Source: Oscillospiraceae bacterium
GTDB taxonomy: Bacteria; Bacillota; Clostridia; Oscillospirales; Ruminococcaceae
Direction of reading: 5' to 3'
Assembly: GCA_021769525.1 (NCBI GenBank)
Contig: JAETSQ010000001.1
Location: forward strand, 1 to 64,000
Length of the DNA stretch: 64,000 nt
Part shown: positions 55,782 to 64,000 of the stretch, piece by piece
How positions within the stretch are numbered: the first letter of the stretch is position 1
Layout of the letters: every line of letters starts with the position of its first letter
The notes under the pieces: generated by a model
Told to the model about the DNA's origin: nothing
The model's input: the letters and a program-made list of their open reading frames with translations, nothing else
Database searches by the model: none
Made by a program: the position numbers and the translations under genes

Positions 55782-58750
55782 GGCCGGTAACTTTGACCCT
55801 GAGCGCCTTCGGGCCCTACCGGGAGGAGGAGGTCCTGGATTTTTCCGCCGCCTGGGAGGCGGGGATGTTCCTCATCAGCGGGCCCACCGGGGCGGGCAAG
55901 ACCACCATCTTTGACGCCATCACCTTCGCCCTCTACGGCAAGGCCAGCGGCAGCGCCCGCCAGAGCGAGGACTTCCGGTGCCACAGCGCCGCCCCGGACC
56001 GGGAGTGCTTTGTGGAGCTGCGCTTTCTCTTGGAGGGGAAGGAGTATACCGTCCGCCGCCGCCCCGCCCAGCAGATGCTGGGGAAGCGGGGGAAGATGAA
56101 GTCCCTGGCCCACCAGGCGGTGCTGTCCCTCCCGGACGGGCGGGTGCTGGATTCCCTCACCGAGGTGGGGGAGATGCTCCAGTCCCTCCTGGGCATCAAC
56201 TGCGAGCAGTTCCGGAAGATCGTCATGCTGGCCCAGGGGGAGTTCAAGCAGCTGCTGGAGGCCCCCAGCCGGGAGAAGAGCACCCTTTTCCGCAAGATCT
56301 TCGGCACCGACCAGTACGACGCCTTCACCGCACGGCTCCAGCAGGCCCGGCGGGAGCTGGAGCAGCGGCTGGGGGAGCGGGGCCGGCAGATGGACCGCCT
56401 GGCGGAGGGCCTCCTGCGGGAGGGGGTGGAGGAGCTGGCGGCGTACCCGAACCCCTCCACCCTGCCCGCGGAGACCCTGGCCGGTCTGGTGGAGCCGGTC
56501 CTGGCCCGGAAGGAGGGGGAGAGGAAGGCCCTGGAGGAGTCCATCCAAAAGCTGGTGGCCCGGCGGGAGGAGCTGGACCTGGCCGGCGCCAGGACCCTGG
56601 CGCAGCGCTTTACGCGGCTGGCCCAGCTGGAGGCCCAGCAGGCCGCCCTCCGGGAGGCATCGGGGGAGCTTGCGGAAAAGGAGGCGCTGCTCCGGGCCAT
56701 CGACGCCGCCGAGAAGGTGGATCTTCGGGAGACCCACCGCAATACCCTCCTGGCCTCCATCCGGGGGCACCGGGAGGAGGCGGAGGGGCTGGAAAGGACC
56801 CTGAAGGAGGAGCAGGAGGCTCTGAACGCCCTCCGGCAGGAGATGGAGGAAAAGCCCCGGCGGCAGGCGGAGCTCCAGGAACTGGAGGAACGGCTGGAGC
56901 AGTTGAAAAAGGCCCTCGTCCTTCTGGAACAGCGGGAAGCGCTGCAAGGGGAGCTGGAGGAGCAGGCAAAGGAGGAAAAGCAACTGGCCCGCCGGGAGGA
57001 ACAGGCGAAGCTGCTGGAGGAATACTGCGTCCTGCGGGAGGAGGGGCTCCGCCGCAAGGCCCTGCTGGACCAGGGACAGGCCCTGCTGTCCAAGGGGAAG
57101 CAGGCGGCAAAGGCGGCGGAGGAATACCGCCGCCGGGAGGAAGCGTACCTGGCCGGGCAGCGGGACCTGCTGCGGGAGCAGGCGGCCCTGCTGGCCCTGG
57201 AACTGCGGGAGGGGGAGCCCTGCCCCGTCTGCGGTTCCCCGGAGCACCCCGCTCCCGCCCGGAGCCCCGGCGGCGTCACCCAGGGGGAGGTGGAGCGGCG
57301 GCAGCGGGAGATGGAAAAGGCCCTCTCCGCCGCCAGCCAGGGGGAGGGGGAGGCGAAGGCAGCCCTCTCCGCCCTGCTGCCCCACTGGCCGGAGCTTTCC
57401 CTGGAGGGGCTTTGGCGGGGGGACGGCCTGCTGGAGGGGCGGTTGTCGGCGCTTTCCGCCAACCTGGAGCAGGACCGGGCGGCGCTGCGCTCCCTGACGG
57501 AGCAGTGGTCCGCCCTGGGGGGAGACCGCGCTCTCCTCGCCCGTTCCACCCCGGAGACTGCGGCGGCGGAGAAAAACCGCGCCGCCGGGGAGCTGGCCCG
57601 GTGCGGCGGCCGCCTGCGGGCCCTCCGGGAGCAGCTTGCCCCTCTGGACACCGCCCTGGGGCAGCTCCCGGTTCCCCTTCGGGAGGGGGACCTCCCCCAA
57701 AAGGCCCGGACCCTGGCGGACCAAAAGCAGAAGCTGGCAGAGCGTCTGGCCCTGCTGGACCAGCGGGTGAACGCCGCCCAGGTATCTCTATCCGGGCTGG
57801 AGGGACGGCTGTCCACCCTGCGGGCTGTCTTGGCCCAGGAGGAGGAGGACGCCAGGGTGAAAAAGGAGGAGCTGCGCCGGGCCATGGAGGAGAGCGGCTT
57901 CACCGACCGGGAGACCTACCGGTCGGTTCTGGCCCAGCTCCCGGTCCGGGAGGCCCTGCGCCGCCAGGTGGAGGACCAGAAGGAGCTCCGGACCTCGGTG
58001 GAGGCAAACCTGCGGGAGCTGAAAAAGGAGCTGGCGGAAAAGGAGGCCCCCCGGCTGCCCCTGCTGGAGGAGCAGGAGGCGGCCCTGCGCCGGGAGGAGG
58101 AGGAAAAGCGGCGGCAGCTCTCGGACCTCACCGCTTCTCTGGCCCTGTGCCGGCGCGGCTGGGAGGAGCTGAAGGAGGTCAGCCTTGCCAGCCAGAAGCT
58201 GGCGGAGGAGGCCGCCATCGCCGCGGAGCTGGCCCGGCGTGCCGCCGGGGATAACGAGAGCCGGATGAACTTTGAGACCTTCATCCTTTCCTCCTACTTT
58301 GAGGATATTGTGAAGATGTGCAACCTCCACCTGGCGGACCTCACCGGCGGGCGGTATCAGCTCTGCCGCAGCACCGCCGCCGCCCGTCACGGGGCGGCCT
58401 CCGGCCTGGACCTGGAGGTGCTGGACCAGGATGCCGGCGTCCGGCGCCCGGTCTCCACCCTTTCCGGCGGGGAGAGCTTCAAGGCCTCCCTGGCCCTGGC
58501 CCTGGGGCTGGCGGATGTGGTGCAGTATCACTCCGGCTCCATCCCCATCGAGACGCTTTTTGTGGACGAGGGCTTCACCACCCTGGATGAGCGCTCCCTC
58601 CGGAGCGCGGCGGATGCCCTCCTCTCCCTGGGCTCCACCGGCAGGCTGGTGGGCATCATCAGCCATTCCGAGAGCCTGCGGGAGTACATCCCCACCATCC
58701 TCTCTGTCACCGCCGGGCGGGACGGGAGCCATGCAGCATTCCGGGGATGA
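55778..58750 (+). CDS. sbcC: Exonuclease subunit SbcC (SMC-like ATPase)
   Basis: 990 aa Rad50-type ATPase. Walker A GPTGAGKTTIFDAITF (about 36-51) and the Q-loop MLAQGEFKQLL lie in the N-terminal lobe. Two long coiled-coil arms surround the zinc hook CPVCGSPEHP near the middle, and the C-terminal lobe has signature LSGGESFKASLALALGL and Walker B LFVDEGFTTLD. The start (ATGA) overlaps sbcD. It forms the SbcCD complex that cuts DNA hairpins and protein-blocked ends. Confidence 0.97.
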   Translation: MRPVTLTLSAFGPYREEEVLDFSAAWEAGMFLISGPTGAGKTTIFDAITFALYGKASGSARQSEDFRCHSAAPDRECFVELRFLLEGKEYTVRRRPAQQMLGKRGKMKSLAHQAVLSLPDGRVLDSLTEVGEMLQSLLGINCEQFRKIVMLAQGEFKQLLEAPSREKSTLFRKIFGTDQYDAFTARLQQARRELEQRLGERGRQMDRLAEGLLREGVEELAAYPNPSTLPAETLAGLVEPVLARKEGERKALEESIQKLVARREELDLAGARTLAQRFTRLAQLEAQQAALREASGELAEKEALLRAIDAAEKVDLRETHRNTLLASIRGHREEAEGLERTLKEEQEALNALRQEMEEKPRRQAELQELEERLEQLKKALVLLEQREALQGELEEQAKEEKQLARREEQAKLLEEYCVLREEGLRRKALLDQGQALLSKGKQAAKAAEEYRRREEAYLAGQRDLLREQAALLALELREGEPCPVCGSPEHPAPARSPGGVTQGEVERRQREMEKALSAASQGEGEAKAALSALLPHWPELSLEGLWRGDGLLEGRLSALSANLEQDRAALRSLTEQWSALGGDRALLARSTPETAAAEKNRAAGELARCGGRLRALREQLAPLDTALGQLPVPLREGDLPQKARTLADQKQKLAERLALLDQRVNAAQVSLSGLEGRLSTLRAVLAQEEEDARVKKEELRRAMEESGFTDRETYRSVLAQLPVREALRRQVEDQKELRTSVEANLRELKKELAEKEAPRLPLLEEQEAALRREEEEKRRQLSDLTASLALCRRGWEELKEVSLASQKLAEEAAIAAELARRAAGDNESRMNFETFILSSYFEDIVKMCNLHLADLTGGRYQLCRSTAAARHGAASGLDLEVLDQDAGVRRPVSTLSGGESFKASLALALGLADVVQYHSGSIPIETLFVDEGFTTLDERSLRSAADALLSLGSTGRLVGIISHSESLREYIPTILSVTAGRDGSHAAFRG

Positions 58751-58754
58751 CGGA

Positions 58755-58863
58755 GGTGCGGCTGCTCCCTCCGCCTCGCTTTGCCCATCCCTCCCTACGG
58801 TCGGGAAGGGACGCGAAGCGGCCTGTTAGTGGTAACCCCCCGGATCCGCCAACAGCAGGTTTG
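58755..58863. repeat. Family B/E repeat remnant upstream of the MarR promoter
   Basis: The reverse complement carries GGCCGCTTCGCGTCCC and GAGGCGGAGGGA as in family B. The last 28 bp (58836-58863), CCCCCGGATCCGCC then AACAGCAGGTTTG, match family E copies at 31.0 and 44.7 kb. It abuts the marR promoter. Confidence 0.6.
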
Positions 58864-58868
58864 AACTC

Positions 58869-58923
58869 TTGACACAAGTCCGAAATCATACTATAATGGT
58901 TGCCTGTAGTCCGAAATCATACT
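58869..58923 (+). promoter_or_regulatory. MarR-gene promoter with two identical 16-bp operator repeats
   Basis: TTGACA, 17 bp, TATAAT at 58869-58897. AGTCCGAAATCATACT occurs at 58877-58892 (in the spacer, touching the -10) and again at 58908-58923, 31 bp or about three helical turns apart. AGT...ACT ends give each copy partial dyad symmetry. Binding would block RNA polymerase. Confidence 0.85.
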
Positions 58924-58949
58924 TGTGGACGGGAAAGGAGGAATGGCAG

Positions 58950-59417
58950 ATGGAACCTTGCCAGGATGGCACTTTGCGGGAATTCAGCAGGCTTTACAGG
59001 GAGTACGACAGCATCTTCCACAGCATCGCCCTGGCGGTGGGCCTTTCCGACAGCGCCCTGACGGTCCTCTACCATATCCAGGAGCTGGGGGACGGCTGCC
59101 TCCAGCGGGACATCGCCGCCTCCGCCTGGGTCAGCAAGCAGACCATCCACTCCACCATTCGCCAGCTCCGGGAGCGGGGCTATCTTTCCCTCTGCCCCGG
59201 CAGGGGGCGGGATATGCACATCCACCTTACCGAAAAGGGGAGGATGCTGGTCCGGGAACAGATCCTTCCTATTATGCAGATGGAAAGCGATGCTTTCCAG
59301 GCCCTGACACCGGGGGAACGCCGGGAGCTGCTGCGCCTTACCGCGGGATATATCTCTGCCCTCCGGGAGCTGGCGGAGGCGCATATCCGCCGGCGGGGGG
59401 AGGCCGCTCCCCATTGA
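58950..59417 (+). CDS. MarR-family transcriptional regulator
   Basis: 155 aa, ATG after AAAGGAGG at proper spacing; the ORF-track TTG start is the promoter's own -35. The winged helix includes LTVLYHIQELG, SKQTIHSTIRQLRERGYL and the wing PGRGRDMHIHLTEKG. MarR proteins are ligand-released repressors. It lies 83 bp upstream of a MATE pump, the MepR-MepA type arrangement, and very probably represses both itself and the pump through the tandem 16-bp repeats. Confidence 0.93.
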   Translation: MEPCQDGTLREFSRLYREYDSIFHSIALAVGLSDSALTVLYHIQELGDGCLQRDIAASAWVSKQTIHSTIRQLRERGYLSLCPGRGRDMHIHLTEKGRMLVREQILPIMQMESDAFQALTPGERRELLRLTAGYISALRELAEAHIRRRGEAAPH

Positions 59418-59500
59418 CGGCCTGCCTCCACACAGATCGCTAAGGGCCCGATGAGGGCCTGTAATTTTTTGTGATAATATACTATAAGGATAAAACAGCT

Positions 59501-60835
59501 ATGAATATACAACTTTCGGATCACTTCGACTACCCAAGGCTGCTGCGCTTTGTCTTCCCCTCGGTGGTGATGATGGTCTTTACTTCCATCTACAGCGTGG
59601 TGGACGGGTTCTTCGTCTCCAACTACGCGGGCAAGACCCCCTACGCGGCGCTGAACCTCATCTTCCCCGTGCTGGGCATCTACGGAGCCGTGGGCTTTAT
59701 GATCGGCACCGGCGGCAGCGCCATCGTGGGCCGCCTCCTGGGGGAGCAGAGGCCGGAGCAGGCCAACCGCTGCTTTTCCATGATGGTGGAGGCCGCCGTC
59801 GTCAGCGGCGCGGTCCTCACCCTGGCGGCCATCCTGCTGATGCGCCCCGTCTCCGTCTTCCTGAAGGCGGAGGGGGAGATGCTGGAATACTGTGTCCTCT
59901 ACGGCGACATCCTCTCCCTGGCCCTGGTGCCCTTTATGCTCCAGAACGTCTTCCAGAGCTTCCTGGTGACGGCGGAGCGCCCCAAGATGGGCCTGTGGGT
60001 GACGGTGGCCGCCGGCGTTACCAACATCGCCCTGGATCTTCTCTTTGTGGCCGTGTTCCGCTGGGGGCTGGCGGGGGCCGCTGCCGCCACCGCCCTCAGC
60101 CAAACGGTGGGCGGGGTCGTCCCGCTCCTCTATTTCCTCTCCGGAAAAAACGAGATCCTGCACCTTTCCTGGGTCAGGCCGGACTGGAAGGTGCTGTGGG
60201 ATACCTGCACCAACGGTTTTTCGGAGGTGATGAGCAACATCTCCTCCGCGGTGGTGGGCATCCTCTACAACTTCCAGCTCATCCGCCTGGCGGGGGAGGA
60301 CGGCGTGGCGGCCTTCGGTACCATTATGTACGTAAACTTCTTCTTCCTGGCCATCTCCCTGGGCTACTCCATCGGCAGCTCCCCCATCATCAGCTACCAC
60401 TACGGAGCGGAAAATTACCGGGAGCTCCAGGGGCTCTTTAAAAAGAGCCTGATCCTGAACGGGATCATCGGGGCGGCTATGACGGCGGCCTCGGTGCTGG
60501 TGGCCCGGCCGCTGACGGGCATCTTTGTGGGGTACGACCCGGTGCTCTTTGAGATGACGGTGCGGGGGTTCCTCATCTACTCCCTGCGGTATATCTTTTC
60601 CGGCATCGTCATCTTCGCGTCGGGGTTCTTCACCGCCCTGGGGGACGGCCTCACCTCGGCGGTGATCTCCTTCCTGCGGGCCATCATCTTCCAGGTGGCT
60701 ATGATCCTCATCCTGCCGGAGCTCCTGGGGCTGGACGGCATCTGGCTGGTGGGCATCACCGCGGAAACGCTGGCGGTGCTGGTGGCCTGCTTCTTCTTCG
60801 GCGCCAAGCGGGACCAGTTCCATTACATCCCATAA
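59501..60835 (+). CDS. MATE efflux transporter, MepA-like
   Basis: 444 aa, 12 helices. The start SDHFDYPRLLRFVFPSVVMM and VDGFFVSNYAGKTPYAALNL resemble the MepA branch of MATE pumps, distinct from the MATE protein encoded at 12.2 kb. GGSAIVGRLLGEQRPEQANR and GSSPIISYHYGAENYRELQ are the duplicated MATE signatures. It probably exports cationic drugs or dyes by H+ or Na+ antiport. The ATG at 59501 follows TAAGGA. It is likely cotranscribed with marR, though a TATACT-like box also lies in the gap. Confidence 0.94.
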   Translation: MNIQLSDHFDYPRLLRFVFPSVVMMVFTSIYSVVDGFFVSNYAGKTPYAALNLIFPVLGIYGAVGFMIGTGGSAIVGRLLGEQRPEQANRCFSMMVEAAVVSGAVLTLAAILLMRPVSVFLKAEGEMLEYCVLYGDILSLALVPFMLQNVFQSFLVTAERPKMGLWVTVAAGVTNIALDLLFVAVFRWGLAGAAAATALSQTVGGVVPLLYFLSGKNEILHLSWVRPDWKVLWDTCTNGFSEVMSNISSAVVGILYNFQLIRLAGEDGVAAFGTIMYVNFFFLAISLGYSIGSSPIISYHYGAENYRELQGLFKKSLILNGIIGAAMTAASVLVARPLTGIFVGYDPVLFEMTVRGFLIYSLRYIFSGIVIFASGFFTALGDGLTSAVISFLRAIIFQVAMILILPELLGLDGIWLVGITAETLAVLVACFFFGAKRDQFHYIP

Positions 60836-61035
60836 TGAATGATGGCTAATGGCGGGCCCCGCTTGTACACACTTTTTTAAAATAAGATTTATCGTTTTTC
60901 CAAATAATCTTCAAATCCGTGTCATATTGGCGGGGTATGATAGAGACACACCAAAGGAAAGCCGCCGGGACGGAATAGTCCAAGCGGCGGCCCACATACA
61001 ATATAGACCGTGGATGAAAAAAGGAGGAGCCGTTT

Positions 61036-62439
61036 ATGAGCACAGGCTACGATAACAATAACAATAACAACAACCCCGGCAGCAGCCCCCAGACCGGCGG
61101 GCGCGGCGGATGGTCCCCCTACCAGGGGGACCAGGGACGCCAGGAATTCTTCCAGCGGTACAGCAGTGTCTTTCAGGAGCCCTCCGGCAGCTACCAGGGC
61201 AGCTACAGCACCCCCAACCCGCCGCCCCCCAGCTACCAGCCCCAGCCCCCGGTAAAGGAAAAGAAGCAGCGTTCCGGCAAGGGCCTGGGTGCCGGTCTCA
61301 TCGCCGCCTGCATGGTGATCTCGGTGGCGGGAGGAGCCCTGGGGAGCTGGGGGATGAACTACCTCTCCCGCCAGGAGGGCACCGTTTTCTACCAGGCGGT
61401 GAGCGGTGCCGAAAAGGACAGCAGCACCGGAGACGGTGAGCCGGCGCCCGCCAACGGCGTCCAGGCCGGGTACACCGGCGGGGCCCTTTCGGTGAGCGGG
61501 ATCGCGGCCCTGGCCTCCCCCTCGGTGGTGGAGATCAGCACCGAGACCGTCACCCGCAGCAGCTTCCTGGGGCAGTATGTCCAGAGCGGGGCGGGCAGCG
61601 GGGTCATCTTCTCGGAGGACGGCATCGTAGTCACCAACGACCACGTGGTGGACGGAGCCAGTACCATCACCGTGCGCACCAAGGACGGCACCAGCTATGA
61701 AGCCACCCTCCTGGGGACCGATTCCAAGACGGACATCGCCGTCCTGAAGATCGAGGCCACCGGCCTTACCCCCGCCATCCTGGGGGATTCCGACGCCCTT
61801 TCGGTGGGGGAATACGCCATGGCTATCGGCAACCCGCTGGGACAGCTGGGAGGCACCGTCACCGACGGCATCGTCAGCGCCCTGAGCCGGGAAGTGAATG
61901 TCAACGGGGAGAACATGACCCTTCTCCAGACCAACGCGGCCATCAACCCCGGAAATTCCGGCGGCGGCCTCTTTAACGAGAAGGGGGAGCTCATCGGCAT
62001 CGTCAACGCCAAATCCTCCAGGGGGGCCTCCTCCTCCGGCGCCAGCATCGAGGGACTGGGATTTGCCATCCCGGTGAACACCGTCAAGAACTCGGTGCAG
62101 GAGCTGCTGGACTACGGCTATGTCCGGGGCCGCCCGGCCCTGGGTGTCACCCTGCTGAACGTAAGTGACGCCCAGACCGCCTTCCAGTACCGGGTCAGCC
62201 GCATGGGAGTCTATGTCCAGAGCGTCACCGAGGGCGGCGCCGCCGAGAAGGCCGGTGTCCAGGTGGGGGACTGCATCATCGCCCTTGGGGACGTGGCTGT
62301 CTCCACCCACGCGGATGTAAAGAGCCAGCTCAACAACTACGCCGTGGGGGACGTGGTCCAGCTCCAGGTGATCCGGGACGGCAGGACCCTCACCCTGAAT
62401 GTCACCCTGGAAGAGTTTAAGCCCGCTACCGAGAACTGA
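61036..62439 (+). CDS. HtrA/DegP-type trypsin-like serine protease with PDZ domain
   Basis: 467 aa. An Asn/Gly/Pro/Tyr-rich cytosolic N-terminus (about 1-80) precedes one membrane helix (about 84-106). The protease domain carries the triad His203 (TNDHVV), Asp233 (KTDIAVL) and Ser308 (GNSGGG), followed by a PDZ domain (about 365-460, VYVQSVTEGGAAEKAGVQ, GDCIIALGD). It degrades or refolds damaged proteins outside the membrane. GGAGGAG precedes the ATG. The first 80 residues, with an eight-Asn run, are unusual in composition. The 200 bp upstream are AT-rich; I could not fix a promoter there. Confidence 0.95.
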   Translation: MSTGYDNNNNNNNPGSSPQTGGRGGWSPYQGDQGRQEFFQRYSSVFQEPSGSYQGSYSTPNPPPPSYQPQPPVKEKKQRSGKGLGAGLIAACMVISVAGGALGSWGMNYLSRQEGTVFYQAVSGAEKDSSTGDGEPAPANGVQAGYTGGALSVSGIAALASPSVVEISTETVTRSSFLGQYVQSGAGSGVIFSEDGIVVTNDHVVDGASTITVRTKDGTSYEATLLGTDSKTDIAVLKIEATGLTPAILGDSDALSVGEYAMAIGNPLGQLGGTVTDGIVSALSREVNVNGENMTLLQTNAAINPGNSGGGLFNEKGELIGIVNAKSSRGASSSGASIEGLGFAIPVNTVKNSVQELLDYGYVRGRPALGVTLLNVSDAQTAFQYRVSRMGVYVQSVTEGGAAEKAGVQVGDCIIALGDVAVSTHADVKSQLNNYAVGDVVQLQVIRDGRTLTLNVTLEEFKPATEN

Positions 62440-62598
62440 TATGGTTTCGGCCGCCCCCCAGGCCACGGTCTGGGGAGGCGGGACCCCGCCGGGGAGCGGA
62501 TCCCAGAGCCCATAGGGAGGAATGAAAAATTCCAATATATTTCTCTACCTGCCGGGTGGACGGAATACCGGCCCGGCAGGCGGGAAAGCCAAACCTGG

Positions 62599-62627
62599 TC
62601 CGGGGCGGTCGCCGTCCGGATTTTTTT
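62599..62627 (+). terminator. Terminator after the HtrA gene
   Basis: CCGGGGCG/CGCC-GT-CCGG stem followed by ATTTTTTT, about 160 bp after the stop codon. Confidence 0.7.
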
Positions 62628-62646
62628 GTTGTCCGGGGGGAATACA

Positions 62647-62684
62647 AAGCGGCTCCAAAGAGGAAACCCTCTCCGGAGCCGCTT
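62647..62684 (-). terminator. Hairpin after purA
   Basis: AAGCGGCTCC pairs with GGAGCCGCTT around an inner GAGG/CCTC stem; minus-strand tail TTGTATT is weakly T-rich. Confidence 0.7.
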
Positions 62685-62699
62685 GCGTATATCCCAAGA

Positions 62700-63971
62700 T
62701 CACCGCTCAATATAGGCGTCCCGGTCCGCCCCCACCGAGACGTACCGGATGGGGCAGCCCACCGCCTTCTCCAGGTACTCCACATAGGCCCGCGCGGCGG
62801 CGGGCAGCTCCTGCCACCGGCGGCAGGAACGGATGTCGCACTCCCAGCCGGGGAGGAACTCCAGCACCGGCCGGGCCCGGTCCAGTTTGCCGCCGCCGGG
62901 GAAGTCCTTGGTGGGCTTGCCGTCCACCTCGTACCAGGTGCAGACGGGGATCTCCGTCAGGTAGGAGAGGACATCCAGCTTGGTGAGGGCCAGGGCATCC
63001 GCCCCCTGCATCCGCACCCCGTAGCGGCTGGCGGGGACATCGAAGGGCCCCACCCGCCGGGGACGCCCGGTGGCCGCGCCGTATTCCCCGCCGGCTTCCC
63101 GGAGGGCCTCCGCCCGCTCCCCGAACAGTTCGCAGGTGAAGGGCCCCTCCCCCACGCAGGTGGAGTAGGCCTTCATCACCCCCACCACCTGGTCCAGCTT
63201 TTTGCCGGGGATGCCCGCCCCGATGGGGGCGTAGGCCGCCAGGGTGGTGGAGGAGGAGGTAAAGGGGTAGATGCCGTAGTCGATGTCCCGAAGGGCCCCC
63301 AGCTGGGCCTCAAAGAGGATGTCCTTCCCGGCGGCGATGGATTCCTCCAGGAAGAGGCCGGTATCGCAGATGTAGGGGAGCAGCGGCTCCCCGTTTTCCC
63401 GGAGCCAGCGGAGGGTCTCGTCAAAATCTTCCGCAGGGGCCCCGTAGCCCCGCTCCAGCAGGAGGTTCTTCCACTCCAGCAGCCGGGAGAGGTGCCGCTC
63501 CAGCCGCTCCGGTTCCAGCAGGTCCTCCATCCGCAGGGCCTTCTTCATATATTTGTCCCCGTAGATGGGGGCGATGCCCCGGCGGGTGGAGCCGTATTTT
63601 TCCCCGGCCAGCCGGTCCTCCTCCAGGCAGTCCTGGCGGACGTTGGCGGGGAGGCAGATGGCGGCCTTGCCGCTGATGCGCAGGTTTTCCGGGCCGATCT
63701 TTACCCCGCGGGCGGCAAGGCGCTCCATCTCCCCCCGCAGGTGGGCGATGTCGATGACCATGCCGGGGCCCAGGACGTTCACCACCTCCGGGCGGAGGAT
63801 GCCGGAGGGCAGCAGGTTCAGGACAAATTTTTCCCCCTGTACATAGATGGTGTGGCCGGCGTTGTTGCCCCCCTGGTAGCGGGCCACCACCGAATACTTC
63901 CGGGAGAGGAGGTCCACCATCCGGCCCTTCCCCTCGTCTCCCCAGTTGATGCCTACAATAGCGGTCAGCAT
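62700..63971 (-). CDS. purA: Adenylosuccinate synthetase
   Basis: 423 aa, the normal length. GTP-binding GDEGKGR (about 12-18), the IMP-binding QGGNNAGHTIYV (about 33-44), STRRGIAP and the C-terminal TKLDVLS base-recognition motif are all present. It joins IMP and aspartate using GTP in AMP synthesis. AAGGAGGAACGGATC precedes the ATG. The gene is complete; the start of its upstream neighbour lies outside the window. Confidence 0.97.
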   Translation of the reverse strand: MLTAIVGINWGDEGKGRMVDLLSRKYSVVARYQGGNNAGHTIYVQGEKFVLNLLPSGILRPEVVNVLGPGMVIDIAHLRGEMERLAARGVKIGPENLRISGKAAICLPANVRQDCLEEDRLAGEKYGSTRRGIAPIYGDKYMKKALRMEDLLEPERLERHLSRLLEWKNLLLERGYGAPAEDFDETLRWLRENGEPLLPYICDTGLFLEESIAAGKDILFEAQLGALRDIDYGIYPFTSSSTTLAAYAPIGAGIPGKKLDQVVGVMKAYSTCVGEGPFTCELFGERAEALREAGGEYGAATGRPRRVGPFDVPASRYGVRMQGADALALTKLDVLSYLTEIPVCTWYEVDGKPTKDFPGGGKLDRARPVLEFLPGWECDIRSCRRWQELPAAARAYVEYLEKAVGCPIRYVSVGADRDAYIER

Positions 63972-64000
63972 GATCCGTTCCTCCTTATTTCGCCCCTGGC

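Noticed and set aside
55933-57903. 656-aa minus-strand Ser/Arg-rich ORF and 681-aa ORF at 55679-57724
   Set aside because: Shadows of the sbcC coiled-coil region, whose Glu/Ala/Leu repeats leave both opposite frames open.
1-64000. tRNA, rRNA or CRISPR array
   Set aside because: No T-arm GTTCGA-type consensus with acceptor pairing, no rRNA-like conserved stretch and no regularly spaced direct repeats were seen.

Overview
The window is 64 kb of GC-rich DNA (roughly 60-65% G+C by eye). It is densely coded, with classic Gram-positive signals: strong AGGAGG-type ribosome sites, TTGACA/TATAAT promoters and hairpin-plus-T-run terminators. The gene content suggests a high-GC anaerobic Clostridia member of the Oscillospiraceae/Ruminococcaceae kind. 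The supporting families are PadR-DUF1700-DUF4097, DegV, DUF5662, a YqzL-like gene before recO, an ECF S-component, a DUF362 ferredoxin and a clostridial-type PFK. This placement is inference; no 16S or other taxonomic marker is present.

Layout. 0.1-1.8 kb: a large serine recombinase followed by an orphan coding remnant, the edge of a mobile element. 1.8-6.1 kb: a receiver-less OmpR-type regulator, a membrane glycosyltransferase, and an NYN-LOTUS nuclease / VTT membrane protein / NUDIX run. 6.3-13.6 kb: gltX, a glpK-GH13 pair, a gene remnant, a GT2 and a MATE transporter. 13.8-17.9 kb: a leftward ABC exporter operon (ATPase, large extracytoplasmic protein, FtsX/MacB permease). 18.2-21.8 kb: DegV, then a five-gene envelope module (PadR, DUF1700, DUF4097, YccF, PspC) behind a consensus promoter whose -10 lies inside a palindrome. 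21.9-26.6 kb: an atypical phosphofructokinase diverging from a three-gene cassette (papain-like protein, ParB-like/BMP fusion without a signal peptide, metallophosphoesterase). 26.6-31.7 kb: nitroreductase, SIMPL lipoprotein, zinc-ribbon membrane protein, DEDD exonuclease with DEAD helicase, DUF5662. 31.8-35.8 kb: potABCD. 36.2-43.0 kb: DUF362 ferredoxin, then phoH-ybeY-era and yqzL-recO-WYL regulator, the two halves split by a 1.1 kb insert of repeats and a small membrane protein. 43.3-48.1 kb: M23 peptidase, ECF S-component with a long structured leader, rplJ-rplL with an L10-type attenuator, AGCS symporter. 48.3-54.2 kb: aconitase-family enzyme, ABM-like small protein, AbrB-family permease, PBP2-class transpeptidase. 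54.6-64 kb: sbcDC, a MarR/MATE efflux pair, HtrA protease and purA.

The intergenic DNA carries several families of short palindromic repeats: a CTTCTTTTT...AAGAAGAAAAAG hairpin in 3 copies, a GC-rich CTCCCCTTTCAGGGGAG mosaic in 5 related copies, a 30-37 bp box just upstream of three promoters, and a 168 bp MITE-like near-palindrome inside the pot operon. One repeat has probably replaced the 3' end of the PBP gene.

The most interesting protein-level candidate for an undescribed system is the 23.3-26.6 kb cassette. Next are the ABC exporter with a mosaic, partly AT-rich surface subunit, and the PadR envelope module with its palindromic operator. No tRNA, rRNA, CRISPR array or complete insertion sequence was found.
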